Below, in pieces: positions 36,748 through 50,020 of a stretch of DNA of 64,000 nt. The notes under the pieces were generated by a model that ran no database searches, was not told the origin of the DNA, and was given only the letters and a program-made list of their open reading frames with translations. Position 1 is the first letter of the stretch, and the number at the start of each line of letters is the position of its first letter. This DNA comes from Vitis vinifera. Its lineage: Eukaryota; Streptophyta; Magnoliopsida; Vitales; Vitaceae. A program made the translations under genes and the position numbers. Location of the stretch: positions 7,884,501 through 7,948,500 of the forward strand of contig NC_081815.1 in the NCBI RefSeq assembly GCF_030704535.1, written 5' to 3'.

Positions 36748-39700
36748 AATTTGAATTGCTGGCTTGACAAGGAGAGTGATACCAGGGCTTCTTCTTTCAA
36801 AGCTGATTTGGATTATCATGAGATTGTGCCTTCTTTGAGAGGTGACCATGTAACATTTCCTTTGTTTCTATTGTAATATCAGACTAATCATTATTAAGAG
36901 TATAAATTAAAATGTCAAAATTGTTTGTGCCTACTGTCTTATTGTCATCACAGTTCTGGATATGCAATTTCATTCCAATTGTTGAGTGTTGCATAATATT
37001 GTTTATAGTTTGTGCATCAGTATATCCACTTCTGCTTTTATTAACCATATTCTTACATGAAGATTGTAAATTTTATTCCTAGGATCTCCTATCTTTTGCA
37101 TAACATTCTTTTAGTATCATCTATGATCATGTGACTGGATACTGATTGGAGAATGGAGACGGGTGCAATATCCAAAACATGCAGGACACTTTGGATTGCA
37201 CCAGTTTAAACTTCATGGATCTTTTGACTTTTGAATTTGCTGTGGTAAAATTAGGGAAGGGTAAGTAAGGGAAGAAATGACATTATTTCATATTATTTGT
37301 GTATTTGTAGCTGAAAATGAAATATATTTGGAATATAAATCATTTTGGTAAATTTCCTCTCTACTTTCCCATTTATCCATTTATATCTTTTTTTAAAAAA
37401 AAATCAGTTTGTTAAATCCAATATATGTGGAACATAAGGCTTCCCTAGGGCCAGGAACAACACTACTAGGAGTGCAGGTATTTTACTTCCCTTATTGCTA
37501 TCAGCTTCTTTTCAATCTGAATAAATTTCTATTTGTTTTTGGGGTTATAGCTAATTGTTCTCTAGCCATAGTAGTGTTCTGCACCAAACCTAGCGGGTAT
37601 CATAACGAGTTTTCTCAAAATCATATTTTAAGCTTTTTAATGACTCTTGTCCTATGGGTGTAGTAAGTAATTTAAGAAGGCACCATGGCCAATTCACATA
37701 TCGAACTCTAAGCCTAAATATGTGAAATGATGCTAAACCAGACAAACAATATGTGGAATGTTGCTAAACCGTACAAACAATAGCTTGTAATTTAAATAAC
37801 CACTTAGAATATATCAGAATAAGAATCAAAGCAAATCTCCATGTATGTAAGTTAAACCTTTTACAAAAAGATTCCAAATCCACTATTACAAAAATGTGTC
37901 AAGTGTCACAACTAAATACACAACCCTAAGCTTATCTCAAGACACTTGTAGTTGGTAATAGAAATTACCTGAAAATACCTAAAATGGGAGGATCAATGGA
38001 AGGAGGGTGAGCTTGAAAGCTTGATAAAGGGATGTAATTTATGGAAACATCACATATTTATATATATATATTCTCTTGCAAAAGTAAAAAGGAATATAGC
38101 GTGTCATGTCAAATATAAATATAGCGTAACAGATAAAAATGTTTCATGTGCATATTTCAAGTTTCGAAAAGGCTGATAATGTTTGTTTGGTAATCCTTGT
38201 ATGCTAAACTGTGAAATGGGTTGAATCCCCTTTAGTGCTTGTTCTACAATTTTTTTTTTTTAATAATTTGTATGCATATATATATATATATATGTGTGTG
38301 CGTGATTTTCTTCCTTTAATTAGGTTATCCAAATATATTGTCTATATTTTATTTCAGGTTGTTCAATTTCTAATTACTGGCGTGATCCCTTGGGATTGAC
38401 ATGTATGCTGTGTTTAGTTCATGGAATGCAGGCATTGAAATCTCCTCTGTATTCACAGCATTGTCATGTTTGGTTCTTGCTAAATGTGGTTTTTGGTTGA
38501 TATTTCATATCTTTTCATGACTAATAAAATGTAAGTTATTAAAACTCTAGTTGGTATTTCTAGTCCAATTCTCAGGAATGAGAATTATAATCATTGTTAG
38601 CTGCCTGTGTTTTAGACTTCACAAAAAAATAAAATCCCATGTTTGAATCCTAGTCAGCTATGTCTACTCCTTTGGTTTCATCTTCCTCACAATGGAGATA
38701 TGCCAGAGAAAGAAAAGTACTACTGTGACTTATGCCATATCTGGTGACATTCAAGTACATCTTTCTTGACCCATTATTCACTAATCTCCACTTGCTGCTC
38801 AGTTTGTAGAAATTGAGGCTTTTGGAGAGAAAAAAATCTACATTCATTGCCTTCTTTATGTTCCCTTTTCATTTTGTTTCCCTTCTTAAACTTTGATTGT
38901 AACTTGAAGTTTTTGGGATTGGGTATTAGATGTGTTTAAAACATAGGGAACCTTTGTTTTTGCCTTTTTCTTTTAATGCCAGTTTGCATATTATAGATGA
39001 GTTTGTTTTGGTGTTGGCTTGTTTGTAGTTCTACACATGATGGGAATGGAGACAAAGTGTTTTAAACTTAGGAGAATCATTTTGTAGTAAATTTTGTGTT
39101 TGATAAAGATTTAATAAAATTGGTTTGTGACTGTACATTTTTTTGGTCATCCCAACCAAATGAGAAAGCCCATTGATCATTTTTTCTTAGAGAACCTTAG
39201 CTTTTGAAATTTTGGGTAGAGTATTTTCCTTTTTGCGGTTAAAGTCAGTAGCACGAACTACTATGACAGATCTATATCTGTGTTAGTTATGTTGCATTTG
39301 TTGATATTATTTTCTTTACATAAAATTTGAGATTCTCTATTCTGTCTTGCACACTGTTGAACTTAGTTTTCATAAGGGAGTAGGACTAGAGCAATCAGTA
39401 TGCTGGATTCAGTTTGAAAATCATCAAACTTGAATCCTTAAAATTGATAGAAATTTAAAATATAATGTATAGCACCAAAAATGATAAGTGTACATTGCTG
39501 ATTGGGTTGATAATGAAGTTGATGAAAATCTAGCAGAGAGAGTGATGATAGAAAACATGAAATTGAAGATGTTTGTTCACTTCAAATCTGACACACAAGA
39601 AAAGAAATGGCAATTTTGCTTCCGTGATGCATGTAAAATTGTTGAAGATGTGATTTATCATGTCTTGTATAAATCCCAACTGTTTTTTTCCCTTCCAATT

Positions 39701-42700
39701 CATTTTTTTGGGAGTTCTTGTAAACTTATTGATTTATATTAAATTGAGTTTCCAGGTTGCAGAGAGCTTCATTTACATTTCAGTTCTGAACTGGTTTTAG
39801 TTTTTATTTCTTCTACTTATGCTCATGTGCATGGGCCTAGTTCCCCCAGCTTGTACTGTTTGGAGTGTTGGACAGCCCCGATCATTAACTTCTTTACTTT
39901 GCATTTAGAACTAGTAATGTTTCTTGTGCCCCCACCCTTTTGAACTTTTAATATTTTGCCTTGGATTTATTTTTTATTTCATCATAAAGACCCTTTTGAA
40001 TTTTTACCCTTTTATTAAATACTTAGTGTTTAGACTTATTTGTATTTATTGGGTCTATAAAAAAAAAAACTTATTTGCATTTATTGGTCTACATGTTCAT
40101 TTGCTAAACAGTAGTTGCTATTGTTCATTTCAGGGATTGAAAAAATAGTTTCCTGATTGCTATTTTATACCATTCTTGTGTTTTGGAACTCCTTTGAGAA
40201 GATTTCTAAAAGTTTTTCCTGGTTCTCTTTCTGTTTCCTTTTTCTTCTTTAAATGTTACATTGGAGAGAATTATAGAAACATTGCAAAAATTTCATATCA
40301 ACTGAATGGCTCCAGAACCATCGAGTGTTCTTGCTTCCATTGCCATTGCCCTATACTTTTATTTCATCTCTGACCTTTTTCACCGTTTCGTGGAAATTCT
40401 CATCGTCCAAGCTTTGGGAAGAAACACATATGGCCAAGCTAGCTTTCTTGTTTGCATTAGCAAATAACATGATTGTGCTTGATGTTTCTCTTCTGCAAAG
40501 TTTATATTGGCATCTAGCGGCTATGTAGCAGCCTTGAATTCTGTGTTTCCATAAGCTATAAAGCTCCAATATAGAGGGGCATCTGTGAAGCTTACAGCTT
40601 TGTGATTAAGTCTAAACAGCAAATTCTGGGTCAATTCCACCATCCAAAATCATCTTACCTGACATTGTGATTGATGATTTGACGAGTGATGTGTGATGTA
40701 TATCATGATTTACCGTGCATCCCTGGTTTCCAACTGATGAAGTTATTGTACTGATATTGATGGTAGCAAATTTTACCTGCTCGACAGGAACATCAGAATG
40801 AAGCCTATAAAGATTAAAAACACACACACACAAGAAATTTCAGAGTGAGCATTTAGATTGCAGAAAGTTCTGTTTTGGTTCTTAATTACTAGTTGGATGC
40901 CAAGATTCCATTTCTTCTAATATTTAAGTTGAAAGCTTATTACTTGAAGGAAGGAAGAGGCAGAAACTAGTCTACTGATCTGTGTTGTGGCTTTCAATTT
41001 GCAGTTTGTCTGTGTGTCCAGTCAGAAAAACTATCTACATTAGTTGAGAGACTTCTAGGACTCAAAAATGAGAGGAGAAAATAACATTTAATGAGTTTGG
41101 GTTCACAAGGATGTGATGTAGCTAAGAAATATACTTTGCCCCTTGCAGAATAACAGTCTAACAGGGATTTCTGGGAAGGTTGTTGCGATATTTTCTGATT
41201 TTGTTAATATCACTAATACCATTTCTACTTTAAACTTTATGCCTGATTTGGTACAAATTTTTGTGGAATGGTTTTCATTATGGACTTCTCAAACTCTCTT
41301 CGGTTGTTTATCATGGCAAATATTTTTTCATCTTTGGCTTCATAGCCTTTTGCCTTTTCACATTAAAGACTAATATTTTGTTTTGTTATAATCAAAACCA
41401 GTTTTTTGAAATATCAGGCTAAAACTTTTTACTTATTTTCAAAGAAATAAAACTTGTCAAAAGGTTTAAACTTTTTTCCAAGACCTTCCACTTATGGGTT
41501 TCACACTAGCAAAGTTGGCCATGCTTGAAGTCGTTATCTTCACTCCAAGGATGTAGATGTAGAGATGTAGAGAGCAAGGTTAGGGACAAGAGTAATACAC
41601 ATCAAAATATGTAAACTGATGAATAAGTTGAAACCTTAAGCCACTCTTTCCAACCATCCTGCATCAGAAGCAGATGAATATGAGGGACTAATAGAAGGTA
41701 AGTTGCATGGGTCATTGCGTCCAAGTGTGTTGGCCCGACTCAAAACCTTGTTGACCTACCCAAGCCAAATGGGCAGCCCGATACAAGATCATCAATGCAT
41801 GGGCTGCATGGGCTGATGAGCCAGCACACCTATACACAATCACCACCCCCGCACCCCCCTCACCGCACCCCCACCCCCCTCCTCCTCCCGGCCCCCGCCT
41901 CTTTAGGCGTTGTAATTATGAGAGGGTTGTCAACCATAATTAATGCTTGTCACATCATATTAAATGCATTGTTCATCATCTAATAAGGGTAGTTGTTTGT
42001 TTATGTTATAAATGTTACAATTGATAGCATGGGCACCACCCTTACCGGGGATGGTGATGTCATGAACGTCACCATCAAATTGACGGCTCCCACATTGACT
42101 CGTCTCTCTTGGAATGACACATGTCACTCGATCAATATCTCCCTATAGTTTCCCTCCCATTTCCTTTCATTATTGAGAAAATCAAGGAAGAAGCGTCGAT
42201 TGGATGATAACTTGATTCATAGATATTTGGCGGTGACTATATAGTGATCACACCTACTTTTGGGTACTTGAACAATCACCTTTTGTACACACATAATCTT
42301 CTTTTCCTATCGTCTTTCTGTCACTTCATCTTCTTTTTCTTTCAACTATGTCTGTATATACGAAGACACAAAGTTAGACCTTGTGTGTTTGGCTTTTGAT
42401 TACTATATTCTTGCAAATGAGAGGGCTTTGGACTTCTTTTGCAAGGAAGAATTGTTGCTCGTGTCCTACAGAGTGTCATGTGTTGGTGGAGCATTTGATG
42501 GCAAGCAAAGATTGCCTCCGATGCTGCAACATTTTTTTTCCTTTGTAAATTTGTCACTTTATCGCTTCAATCCAAACACTATTATTGTTTTGATGGTGCT
42601 AACATTATGAACCTCACCTTAGACTATTTTATTAGTGAGGGGAATTTATCGAGTCAAGAAAGGAAATACTTATTTTATTTTATTTCATAAAAAAAATAAA

Positions 42701-42825
42701 ATAAGAAAGAAAACTCTAAACAACTCCCAAAAAAGAAATATAAAGTATTCCTACCAATAATGAGCTCATAGGCCAAATTATCAAGTGGAGAAGTGATGGG
42801 GACCCATTAAGCTCAAAGTAATTTA
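36748..42825. other. Long non-coding stretch after RTF2
   Basis: The first few hundred bases should be RTF2 3' UTR. Beyond that I recognise no gene. A possible untranslated exon follows a good acceptor at 38358 (tttatttcag|gttgttc) and ends near an 'aataaaatg' word at 38523. An 84-codon frame at 39488-39742 is of higher complexity than its surroundings but unrecognised. Simple repeats occur at 38276-38293 (TA) and 41823-41890 (C-rich, 'cacccccc'). 41700-42360, with 'gtcatgaacgtcaccatcaa' and 'tttcattattgagaaaatca', looks transposon-derived. Nothing here is firm. Confidence 0.4.
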
Positions 42826-43100
42826 GGTGGTGTTTGTTTTTTTACTTAATTCTAAATAGAATCTTAATACTTAATAGTATTAAATATTAGATTGTTTGTT
42901 TTTGTAGTATTTTATTTCTATTAAGGATTAAAAAGTAAAAAAAACCATTGTGTTTTTTTTCTATTTAGAAAAAGCCATATATTTTAGCTTTTTCTATTTA
43001 GTAAAAAGTTTATAATAAGTCATGAAAAAGTAAAAAAACAAACAACCTAAATTCTAAAACTAAACGGTTTTCAGCAAAAAGCCAAAAAAACAAACACCAC
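42826..43100. mobile_element. Tourist-like MITE, copy 2
   Basis: This 275-bp element is nearly identical throughout to 27533-27808. It starts GGTGGTGTTTGTTTTTTTAC and ends aaaaaacaaacaccac, with TTA on each side (42823-42825 and 43101-43103). The central words 'ctatttagtaaaaa-ttta' and 'gtattttatttctattaa' are the same in both. Because the TIRs here are better preserved, this copy defines the family ends. No ORF. Confidence 0.87.
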
Positions 43101-43103
43101 TTA

Positions 43104-43740
43104 GTCTCTATTAAGTGAATTGAAGCATGTTGGATAATCCGTTAATTTATTGATGAATATAATGGCAAAACAAAATATAATACCATATATGTGAAGGCAA
43201 ACAAATATATATGGTGAATTATAAATGAGAAAAACATAGAGATTGTGCAATTTAAATTGCATGAATGGAATTAAAGAGAAAAAACTTATAATATCATCAA
43301 TATAGATAAAAATATGAGAATATTTACTAAAAATACTATCCACCATACATTGAAATATTTGTGGTACATTTTTTTAGTATAAATGACATAACATTATATT
43401 CATAAAGTCTTCGATGACATGAAAATGTCATTCATAGATTCTTTCTTTATTTAGGTTAATGTACTAAAATCCACATCCCTAATTCAATTAAAAAAAATTC
43501 ACGACCTTTAATATGATTAAGAAATCTTTATTTGGCATTTTATAGACATCTATAATGTGTATTATCTATATCTAGAATTCTTCCACATTCATGTATAGGT
43601 TCTGTTGAATTAGAAGGTTCTAAGGTTAGTGTATTATCTATATCTAAAATTCTTCCACATTGTCATATAAGTTCTATAGAATTAAAATGTTCTATTTTTG
43701 TTTTCCACCGAGGGCATTTGTTGTATCTTATTAAGTTCAT
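43104..43740 (-). pseudogene. Endogenous caulimovirid-like reverse transcriptase fossil
   Basis: On the minus strand the text 'MPNKDFLI' (about 43535), then 'AFSCPRG'-like 'TFSCHRRLYEYNVMSF', then 'SKYSHIFIYIDDI' (about 43340-43300) follows the order of reverse-transcriptase blocks in plant pararetroviruses (Caulimoviridae), including the catalytic Tyr-Ile-Asp-Asp box. Stops and frameshifts separate the blocks, and nothing upstream or downstream is readable, so it is dead. Ty3/gypsy is the alternative, since its RT is related; the 'EWNVMPFGL'-like block favours a pararetrovirus. It lies directly against the MITE. A local duplication at 43558-43694 affects its upstream part. Confidence 0.5.
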
Positions 43741-44229
43741 TTTTTATATTTACACATTCTTAAGGTTTTTATTTTCATTGTTTTCTATTTCTATTTTGTT
43801 TACCTATTCTATAATCGATCATGCTTCTTTCTCAAATTTTGGTTTAATACTATATTGGTTAATTATCTTTATATCTATAAATTTTTCAATTAGATTAGTT
43901 TCATAAAGTTTTTGAAATGATTTTTTTTTAGTGGTCTTTACTTATTATTGAAAATTTAAAATTGAAACTAATTACATCAAATAAATAGATTCAACCAGAG
44001 TTGAGATCTACCACAAATCTCTCAACTACATAGCTAACAAAACACAATAACTAACTCCTTAAAATACGGAAACAAACCAATTGCCCTATCTTAAACAATT
44101 CAAATTTAAGGTTTGAATTTTATTAAATAGAAAAAAACTAAAAAAAAACTCCTAACTTTTAGCTCTAGCTTACTCCTAACTTTTTGACACTCCTCCTCAA
44201 GTTGTTGCATAGATATCTATCATGCCCAA

Positions 44230-44800
44230 CTTACGTGTTAGAAATTATAAGTTTGGCCTAAGGAGTCTGTATGTAAGGATATCATATATTTGTTTAGTTG
44301 TTGGAACAAATGACATGCACACAACACTAGCTTCCAATTTCTCCTTGATAAAGTGTCTATTAATCTCCACGTGCTTAGTCTTATAATGTTGAATTGCGTT
44401 ATGTGTGATTGCAGTTTTATTATCGCAATATAGCTTCATTGGTCCTTCAATTGTCTACCTTAACTCTTCTATGACACACTTTAGCCACAACATCTCGCAA
44501 ATTTCATGTGACATAGCTTTGAATTCTACTGTAACATTATTTCTAGCCACTACACTTTGCTTCTACCCCTCCATGTAACCAAATGACTCCAAACAAACAT
44601 GTAGTAACTCAAGGTAGACCTCCTATCAGTAACTGAACCAACCCAATTAGTGTCAGTATAGACTTCAACACCATATTATTCGTTCTTCTTTAAAAATAAT
44701 TCATTTCTTGGTGTGCTCTTAAAGTATAATGACCTACACCCAATCATTTAAATATTGTCCATTGGGCCTAAAGAAGTCTTGATGAATTTAAAACACGTCT
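44230..44800 (-). pseudogene. Ty1/copia RNase H fossil
   Basis: The minus-strand frame at 44439-44245 reads 'KLYCDNKTAI' and 'KTKHVEINRHFIKEKLEASV', then 'VPTTKQIYDILT', the C-terminal RNase H of copia Pol. Upstream pieces 'VEVYTDTNWVGSVTDRRSTL' and 'EFKAMSHEICEMLWLK' continue it to about 44800 with stops. No LTR was identified. It is distinct from the copia element at 24163-28570, whose sequence differs here. Confidence 0.8.
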
Positions 44801-46499
44801 ATAAGGTTAAAAGGAGTTCATACTTATACAGTGCCAATAACTTTTAGTCTTAGTTTTTAGGTTAGATTCCTTCGATTATGTTACTCCATATGTTTATAAT
44901 TTTATTATTGGTGGCTTATTGTGATTTAAATTAGACATTAGTATCAAGTTATCTAGGTTTAGTTTCCTTTAGTTGATTAACTTTGTATGCTAGATGCCTT
45001 CAAGAAATTCATAGAATGTTTGTTTTGGTAAATTGATATGTTAGATGCTTTAAAAAAATTCATTGTGTCTTGGGTTTGATAAATTTATATACTAGATGCC
45101 TTTTAAAAACATTCTATTAAATCATTAAATTGATTTATCAAACACTATCAAAAAGGCCTGAAGAGATGAAAAGATGGAAAAGTAGAGAGAATATAGACAG
45201 CCACCCCTAAGATTTAAGAGCTTTTCTGCATTTCTTTTTTCTTTTTTCCTTTTGATGGAGCGTTACCTCCTCAAACCCCTGAAATTACCTGAACCCAAAC
45301 AAATATGCATCTAAATGTTCTAAACTGGTCGGTTGCCAACTTGCCACTGCTCACAGTTACCACCCTAAAGTCCTTTCCAACGAATCATGATGATGCTTGT
45401 ATGGGGTCATTAGAGTGAATTTTTTGACTGAAAATTTACGTCCAGGTTGAAGTTCCATTCTCCCTTGTTCAACCTGTACCTTTTGGTTCTCATTTTATTT
45501 ATTTACATACAAATATCAAAAAGTGAACCAAAAGAAACATTATTTCCTACTAATACCCCAACCCTGTATTGATAAAAGAAATTTGGCAGAGCCTCGATCA
45601 AACCTCCATAAGCCTCTTTCCCTCTCAAATCTCAACCACCCATAAAATGACAACGGCAAAATCTCCCTCCACTACAAACTTTGGACAAAGGCCCTCCAAT
45701 AGCGCTACAATCTTGCCTCAGTAGCGAAACTCTTACCTGCAAGTTTAAGAGACTCTATCCCCAGAATCTAAGCTCCAGGGATACCCAAAAAAAATCACTC
45801 CAAGTTTAGCTTGACATGAACCTTAGGAGGCAGTTAGTATACCACACATGAAAGGTCTTATTTCAATAAACAAACGAAGTTCCAACCAACCATAATATAA
45901 GGCTCAAAAGGGCACGGATGAAAGGCTTCACTGGCGTAGGCCAAGGGTGAAACAAATCCTAAACTGCATCTACTGTCCTCGGAGCATGCTAAAAAATCCT
46001 CGTATTTCTTTATTGTCATATCATCCAAATCAAATTGAGACCATTAATACTCTATACAACCTACCACTAGAATGATCCTTTATATAACCTACCTCTAGAA
46101 TGATCCTCAAAACCTCCAAGAGAAATGGTCAACATGCCCACCACCTTATAAGATGACACTTGCATCAAACCTAGCAAGGGTGAACAATCTATGCCACAGA
46201 CTTAGAGTAACTAGGTAATGAAAAGAAAAGATGATCAACTGGTTCTCCAATCTCTTTAACATGACATACCACTCTTGAGTTAAAAGCTTTAAAAGGTCAT
46301 TGTTTTGGAGTATACCATTAGTATTAACTTTCTTACTAGCCACAAGTCATGCAAAAGCCTTTACTATAGGAGAGGCTTTAGATTTTCAAATAAAATTAGT
46401 TGAAGCAAAAAAGAATACAAGGGATAGAATGAGAAAGGTTATGCAGAATTAACTGATTGAGAGCAAACCTAAGGTGGGGACCAAACCCTCACATCAAGG

Positions 46500-46877
46500 C
46501 ATAGTTTTAAAAGGCATGCTTAAAGTGTGCCTAGGCTAAGGCGCAACCACTCCCTAGCTATAGTGCCTTGCTTGCCAAGGCATGCGCCTTGTTGAAGAGG
46601 CTCGCCTTGTATGCTTTACTTTTCATTTTTAAACACTTTTATTCTTGAAATTTTTAATTGTATATTAAAATTTATATAATTTCTTTACTTTTTTTATTAA
46701 ATGTTTGAAATTTTAAATTTTGTTGATTGGATTGGATTTTGGATCATATTTTATAAAATTAATATGCATACTAGGTTAGGTTTCACTTCACTCAAGCGAC
46801 ACCTTGTGTTGTGCCTTGCGCCTAAGCTATAGGATACTTTAGCGCCTTAGGTGCACCTTATACCTTTTAAAACTACG
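46500..46877. mobile_element. hAT-type MITE with perfect 8-bp target duplication
   Basis: This 378-bp element has ends catagttttaaaagg and ccttttaaaactacg, inverse to each other with one mismatch. Similarity continues inward through 'gtgcctaggctaaggcgc' and 'gcgccttaggtgcac'. The 8-bp sequence CATCAAGG is exactly duplicated at 46492-46499 and 46878-46885. There is no ORF. Eight-bp duplications and short TIRs are the hAT hallmark. It is inserted into the old minus-strand LINE. Confidence 0.9.
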
Positions 46878-47434
46878 CATCAAGGTAAGAAAATGATACA
46901 TACACATAGACTATAAAAAGAGCTAGGTAATTCCTCAGGTTCATGATCCAAAAGATTTTGGTGGAAATTAAAATTCCAAGACAGAAAAAGGGAGGAGAGG
47001 ATAAAAACAATGGCGATAAGGGAGTCTTTCATCCTTGCCACCTTGAAAGATTAAGGTATTGAAGATGAGAGGATAAATCACCATACCAAGTGCTCTACAA
47101 AAAGTAGATCTTTGTACCATCACCCACAAAAAAATGAGTAAAAGAAGAAAAATTAGAGCAGCAATAGCCTTTCAAGGGCTATCGAGCGATGACTTGGCAA
47201 CAATGTCAACATCCCATCCATTAGAACGTTGGTCATAGATACTCATAATGACCTTCTGCTACATAGCATTGTTCTCGCCCTTAAGAAAACTCGACAACCA
47301 CTTTCTTAAGAAGACTCTATTCTTCAAGGATATCTAACCCACACTTAGACCCTCTTCCCTCTTGGGATTACACACCAAGTCCCAACCAACAAGATGATAT
47401 TTCTTTAGTCTTTCCTTACTCTTAACCAAAGAAA

Positions 47435-50020
47435 ATCTCTTTTGTTAGAAACAGATGAGTGGAGGCCCAGATGCAATGGGCTGCACGTTAGGGTCCTGGA
47501 AGGGGAAGTTGCGGCAATGTTAGAGGCTCATTTTTCTGAGGAAGAGGTGTTTGGTGCTCTCTCAGACCTCAATGGAGATAAAGCTCCTGGTCATGATGGT
47601 TTCACAATGGTGTTTTGGCAATTCAATTGGAGTTTTCTGAAGGAGAAAGTTATGGGGTTCTTTAAGGACTTTCATGATCAGGGCAAGTTCGTCAAGAGCA
47701 TTAATGCTTCTTTTTTGGTTTTAATTCCTAAGAAAGGAGGAGTTGAAGATCTCAAGGACTTTAGGCCTATAAGCTTGGTGGGCAGTCTTTACAAGTTGTT
47801 AGCAAAGGTGCTAGCTAATAGGCTTAAAAAGGTGATGGGTAAGATAATGTCCAAGTCCCAAAATGCATTTGTGGAGGGAAGGCAAATCCTGGACGCCTCG
47901 CTGATTGCAAATGAGGTGATTGATTCGATGCAGAAAAGTGGGGATGGTGGCATTCTTTGTAAGTTGGATATTGAGAAGGCATACGACCATGTAAATTGGA
48001 GTTTTCTTCTTTGGTTGCTAGAAATGATGGGTTTTGGAGCTAAATGGATTAGTTGGATTCAGTGGTGTATTGGTACTATCAATTTCTCCGTCCTTATTAA
48101 TGGAACTCCCTCAGGTTTCTTCCAAAGTTCTCGGGGATTGAGATAGGGGGGTCATTTATCCCTCTACTTGTTCGTGATTGTCATGGAGGCTCTTAGTTGT
48201 TTGTTGAAGAGAGAAAAGGAGGGAGGGTTTTTACCGGGGTGGTAGCTCAAAGGTAGAGGAGGTGCGGGAGTGAAGATCACTCATTTGTTGTTCGCGGATG
48301 ACACTTTAGTATTCTGTGAAACTTCCATTGATCAGGTGTCCTACTTGAGTTGGCTCCTTATGTGGTTCGTAGCCATGTCAAGGTTGAAGGTGAATTTGGA
48401 CAAAAGTGAGATCATCGCGGTGGGAAGAGTGGAGAATGTAGAGGAGTTGGCCCTTGAGTTTGGTTGCAAGGTTAGCAAGCTCCCATCTTCTTATTTGGGT
48501 CTTCCTTTGGGTGCTTGTTTCAAGGAAGTGGCAATTTGGGACGGGGTTGAGGAAAGGCTAAGGAAGAGGCTTTCCTTTTGGAAAAGGCAGTATATCTCCA
48601 AGGGGGATAGACTGACTTTGATCCGGAGCACTCTGTCCAGTATGTCTATCTACTGTATGTCCCTGTTTCATATGCCAAGGTGTGTGAGTTTGAGATTGGA
48701 GCGGATCCAAAGAGACTTTCTTTGGGGTGGTGGGGCCCTGGAGAGGAAGCCCCATCTAGTAGATTAGTCTATTGTTTGCTCAGATAAACAAAAGGGTGGA
48801 TCGGGTGAGAGGAATATGGCGTTGTTCAATAAGGCCCTCCTATGTAAGTGGAGTTGGCGTTTTGCGGTGGAAAGTGAAGCTTTGTGGAGGCAAGTTATTT
48901 GTGCAAAGTATGGGGAAGAGGAGGGCGGTTGGAGGTCCCACGTTGTGAGAGGTAGTTTTGGAGTTGGTTTATGGAAAGCGATTAGGAGAGGTTGGGATGT
49001 GATAGGCGACAACTTGGTTTATTCTGTGGGAAATAGTAGGAGGGTTAAATTTTGGAAGGACAAGTGGTATGGAGATGATACTTTGTGTACTTCTTTTCCT
49101 TCTTTATTTGTCATTTCCTTGGCTAAGGAGGCTTGGGTGGAGGATATGTGGAGCCATGCTGGAGGGGGAGTGTGGGCTCCTAGGTTCTCTAGGCGGCTTA
49201 ATGATTGGGAAGTGTTCAATGTGGAGCGTTTTCTCTTAAGGTTGCAAGAGAGGAGGGTTTATAGTGATGTGGAAGATCAAGTAGTTTGGACAAAGGCAAA
49301 GGATGGAAGATTTTCTATTAAGTCTCTTTACAAGGCGTTGGAACCGGAAAAACTAGGGGATTTTCCTGCAAGAGTTTTTGGAATTCTTTGGTGCCTCCAA
49401 GGGTGTTTTTTTTGCTTGGGAGGCTATGTGGAAAAAGGCCTTAACCTTGGATCGTATTCAGAGGAGAGGGTTCTCCTTGGCTAACATATGTTATTTGTGT
49501 CTATCAGAGGAAGAGTCTATTGATCACATCCTCTTGCATTGTGTGCTGACTAGAAGTTTATGGAGCTTACTTTTTTCCCTCTTTGGGGTTTCGTGGGTGC
49601 TCCCCTCTTCAATTAGAGAGGCGTTATTGGGGTGGCTTGGGCCTTGTGTGGGAAAGGAAAGGAAGAAAGTCTGTTTTTCAACTCCCTTGTACCTTTTTTG
49701 GATTGTCTGAAAGGAAAGAAACAGTAGAGCGTTTGAAAACGAGGAGCATTTGATTCATGGGTGTAAATCGTTTTTTCTTTGTAATCCGGGGGCGTGGACT
49801 AAGGGGTTTTTTGGCTCTGGTCCCCCTTCCATTGTAGATTTTGTAGATTGGTTAGACCCTGGTTAAGGGTTTTTTTTCGCTCTCTTTTGTATACTACCTG
49901 TATACTTTGAGGTGTTTCCTTGATGTGACTCTTTTCTTTTAATATATTGCTCTTTATTCATAAAAAAAAAAAAAGAAAAAAGAATGAGTAAGCTTTCTTA
50001 CCTATACAAAAAAAAAAAAA
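47435..50020 (+). mobile_element. 5'-truncated LINE (L1 type), RT to zinc-binding domain and poly-A
   Basis: The element begins abruptly inside ORF2 ('[14 protein letters not shown]', from 47442) and runs through reverse transcriptase and the zinc-binding C-terminus to 3' sequence ending in poly-A. One A-rich tail is at 49962-49982 and a second, after 'ttacctatac', at about 50008-50020. The two tails could mean a transduced or tandem end. Insertion was into the old minus-strand LINE: the homologous old-LINE text resumes on both sides ('WKKVYTS' on the right, '[20 protein letters not shown]' on the left). I could not find a clear target duplication. Confidence 0.88.
47442..49710 (+). pseudogene. 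LINE ORF2 reverse transcriptase, inactivated
   Basis: RT motifs: '[15 protein letters not shown]', 'LIPKKGG', '[20 protein letters not shown]', '[20 protein letters not shown]', '[15 protein letters not shown]' and the catalytic 'LLFADDTLVF' (FADD at 48291-48302). These are followed by 'SSYLGLPLGA', 'WSWRFAVESEALWRQVICAK' and the zf-RVT part 'CYLCLSEEESIDHILLHC' (~49495-49545). Three in-frame TAG codons (48144, 48243, 48765) break a single frame. At 49370-49420 two small indels in T-runs change the frame twice before 'AWEAMWKKALTLD'. No endonuclease domain is present. It resembles a moderately old, dead-on-arrival copy. Confidence 0.9.

Noticed and set aside
39488..39742. 84-codon frame with 'DACKIVEDVIYHVLYKS' as a gene or extra RTF2 exon
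   Set aside because: No family recognised, no splice partner found, and RTF2 is already complete in one exon.
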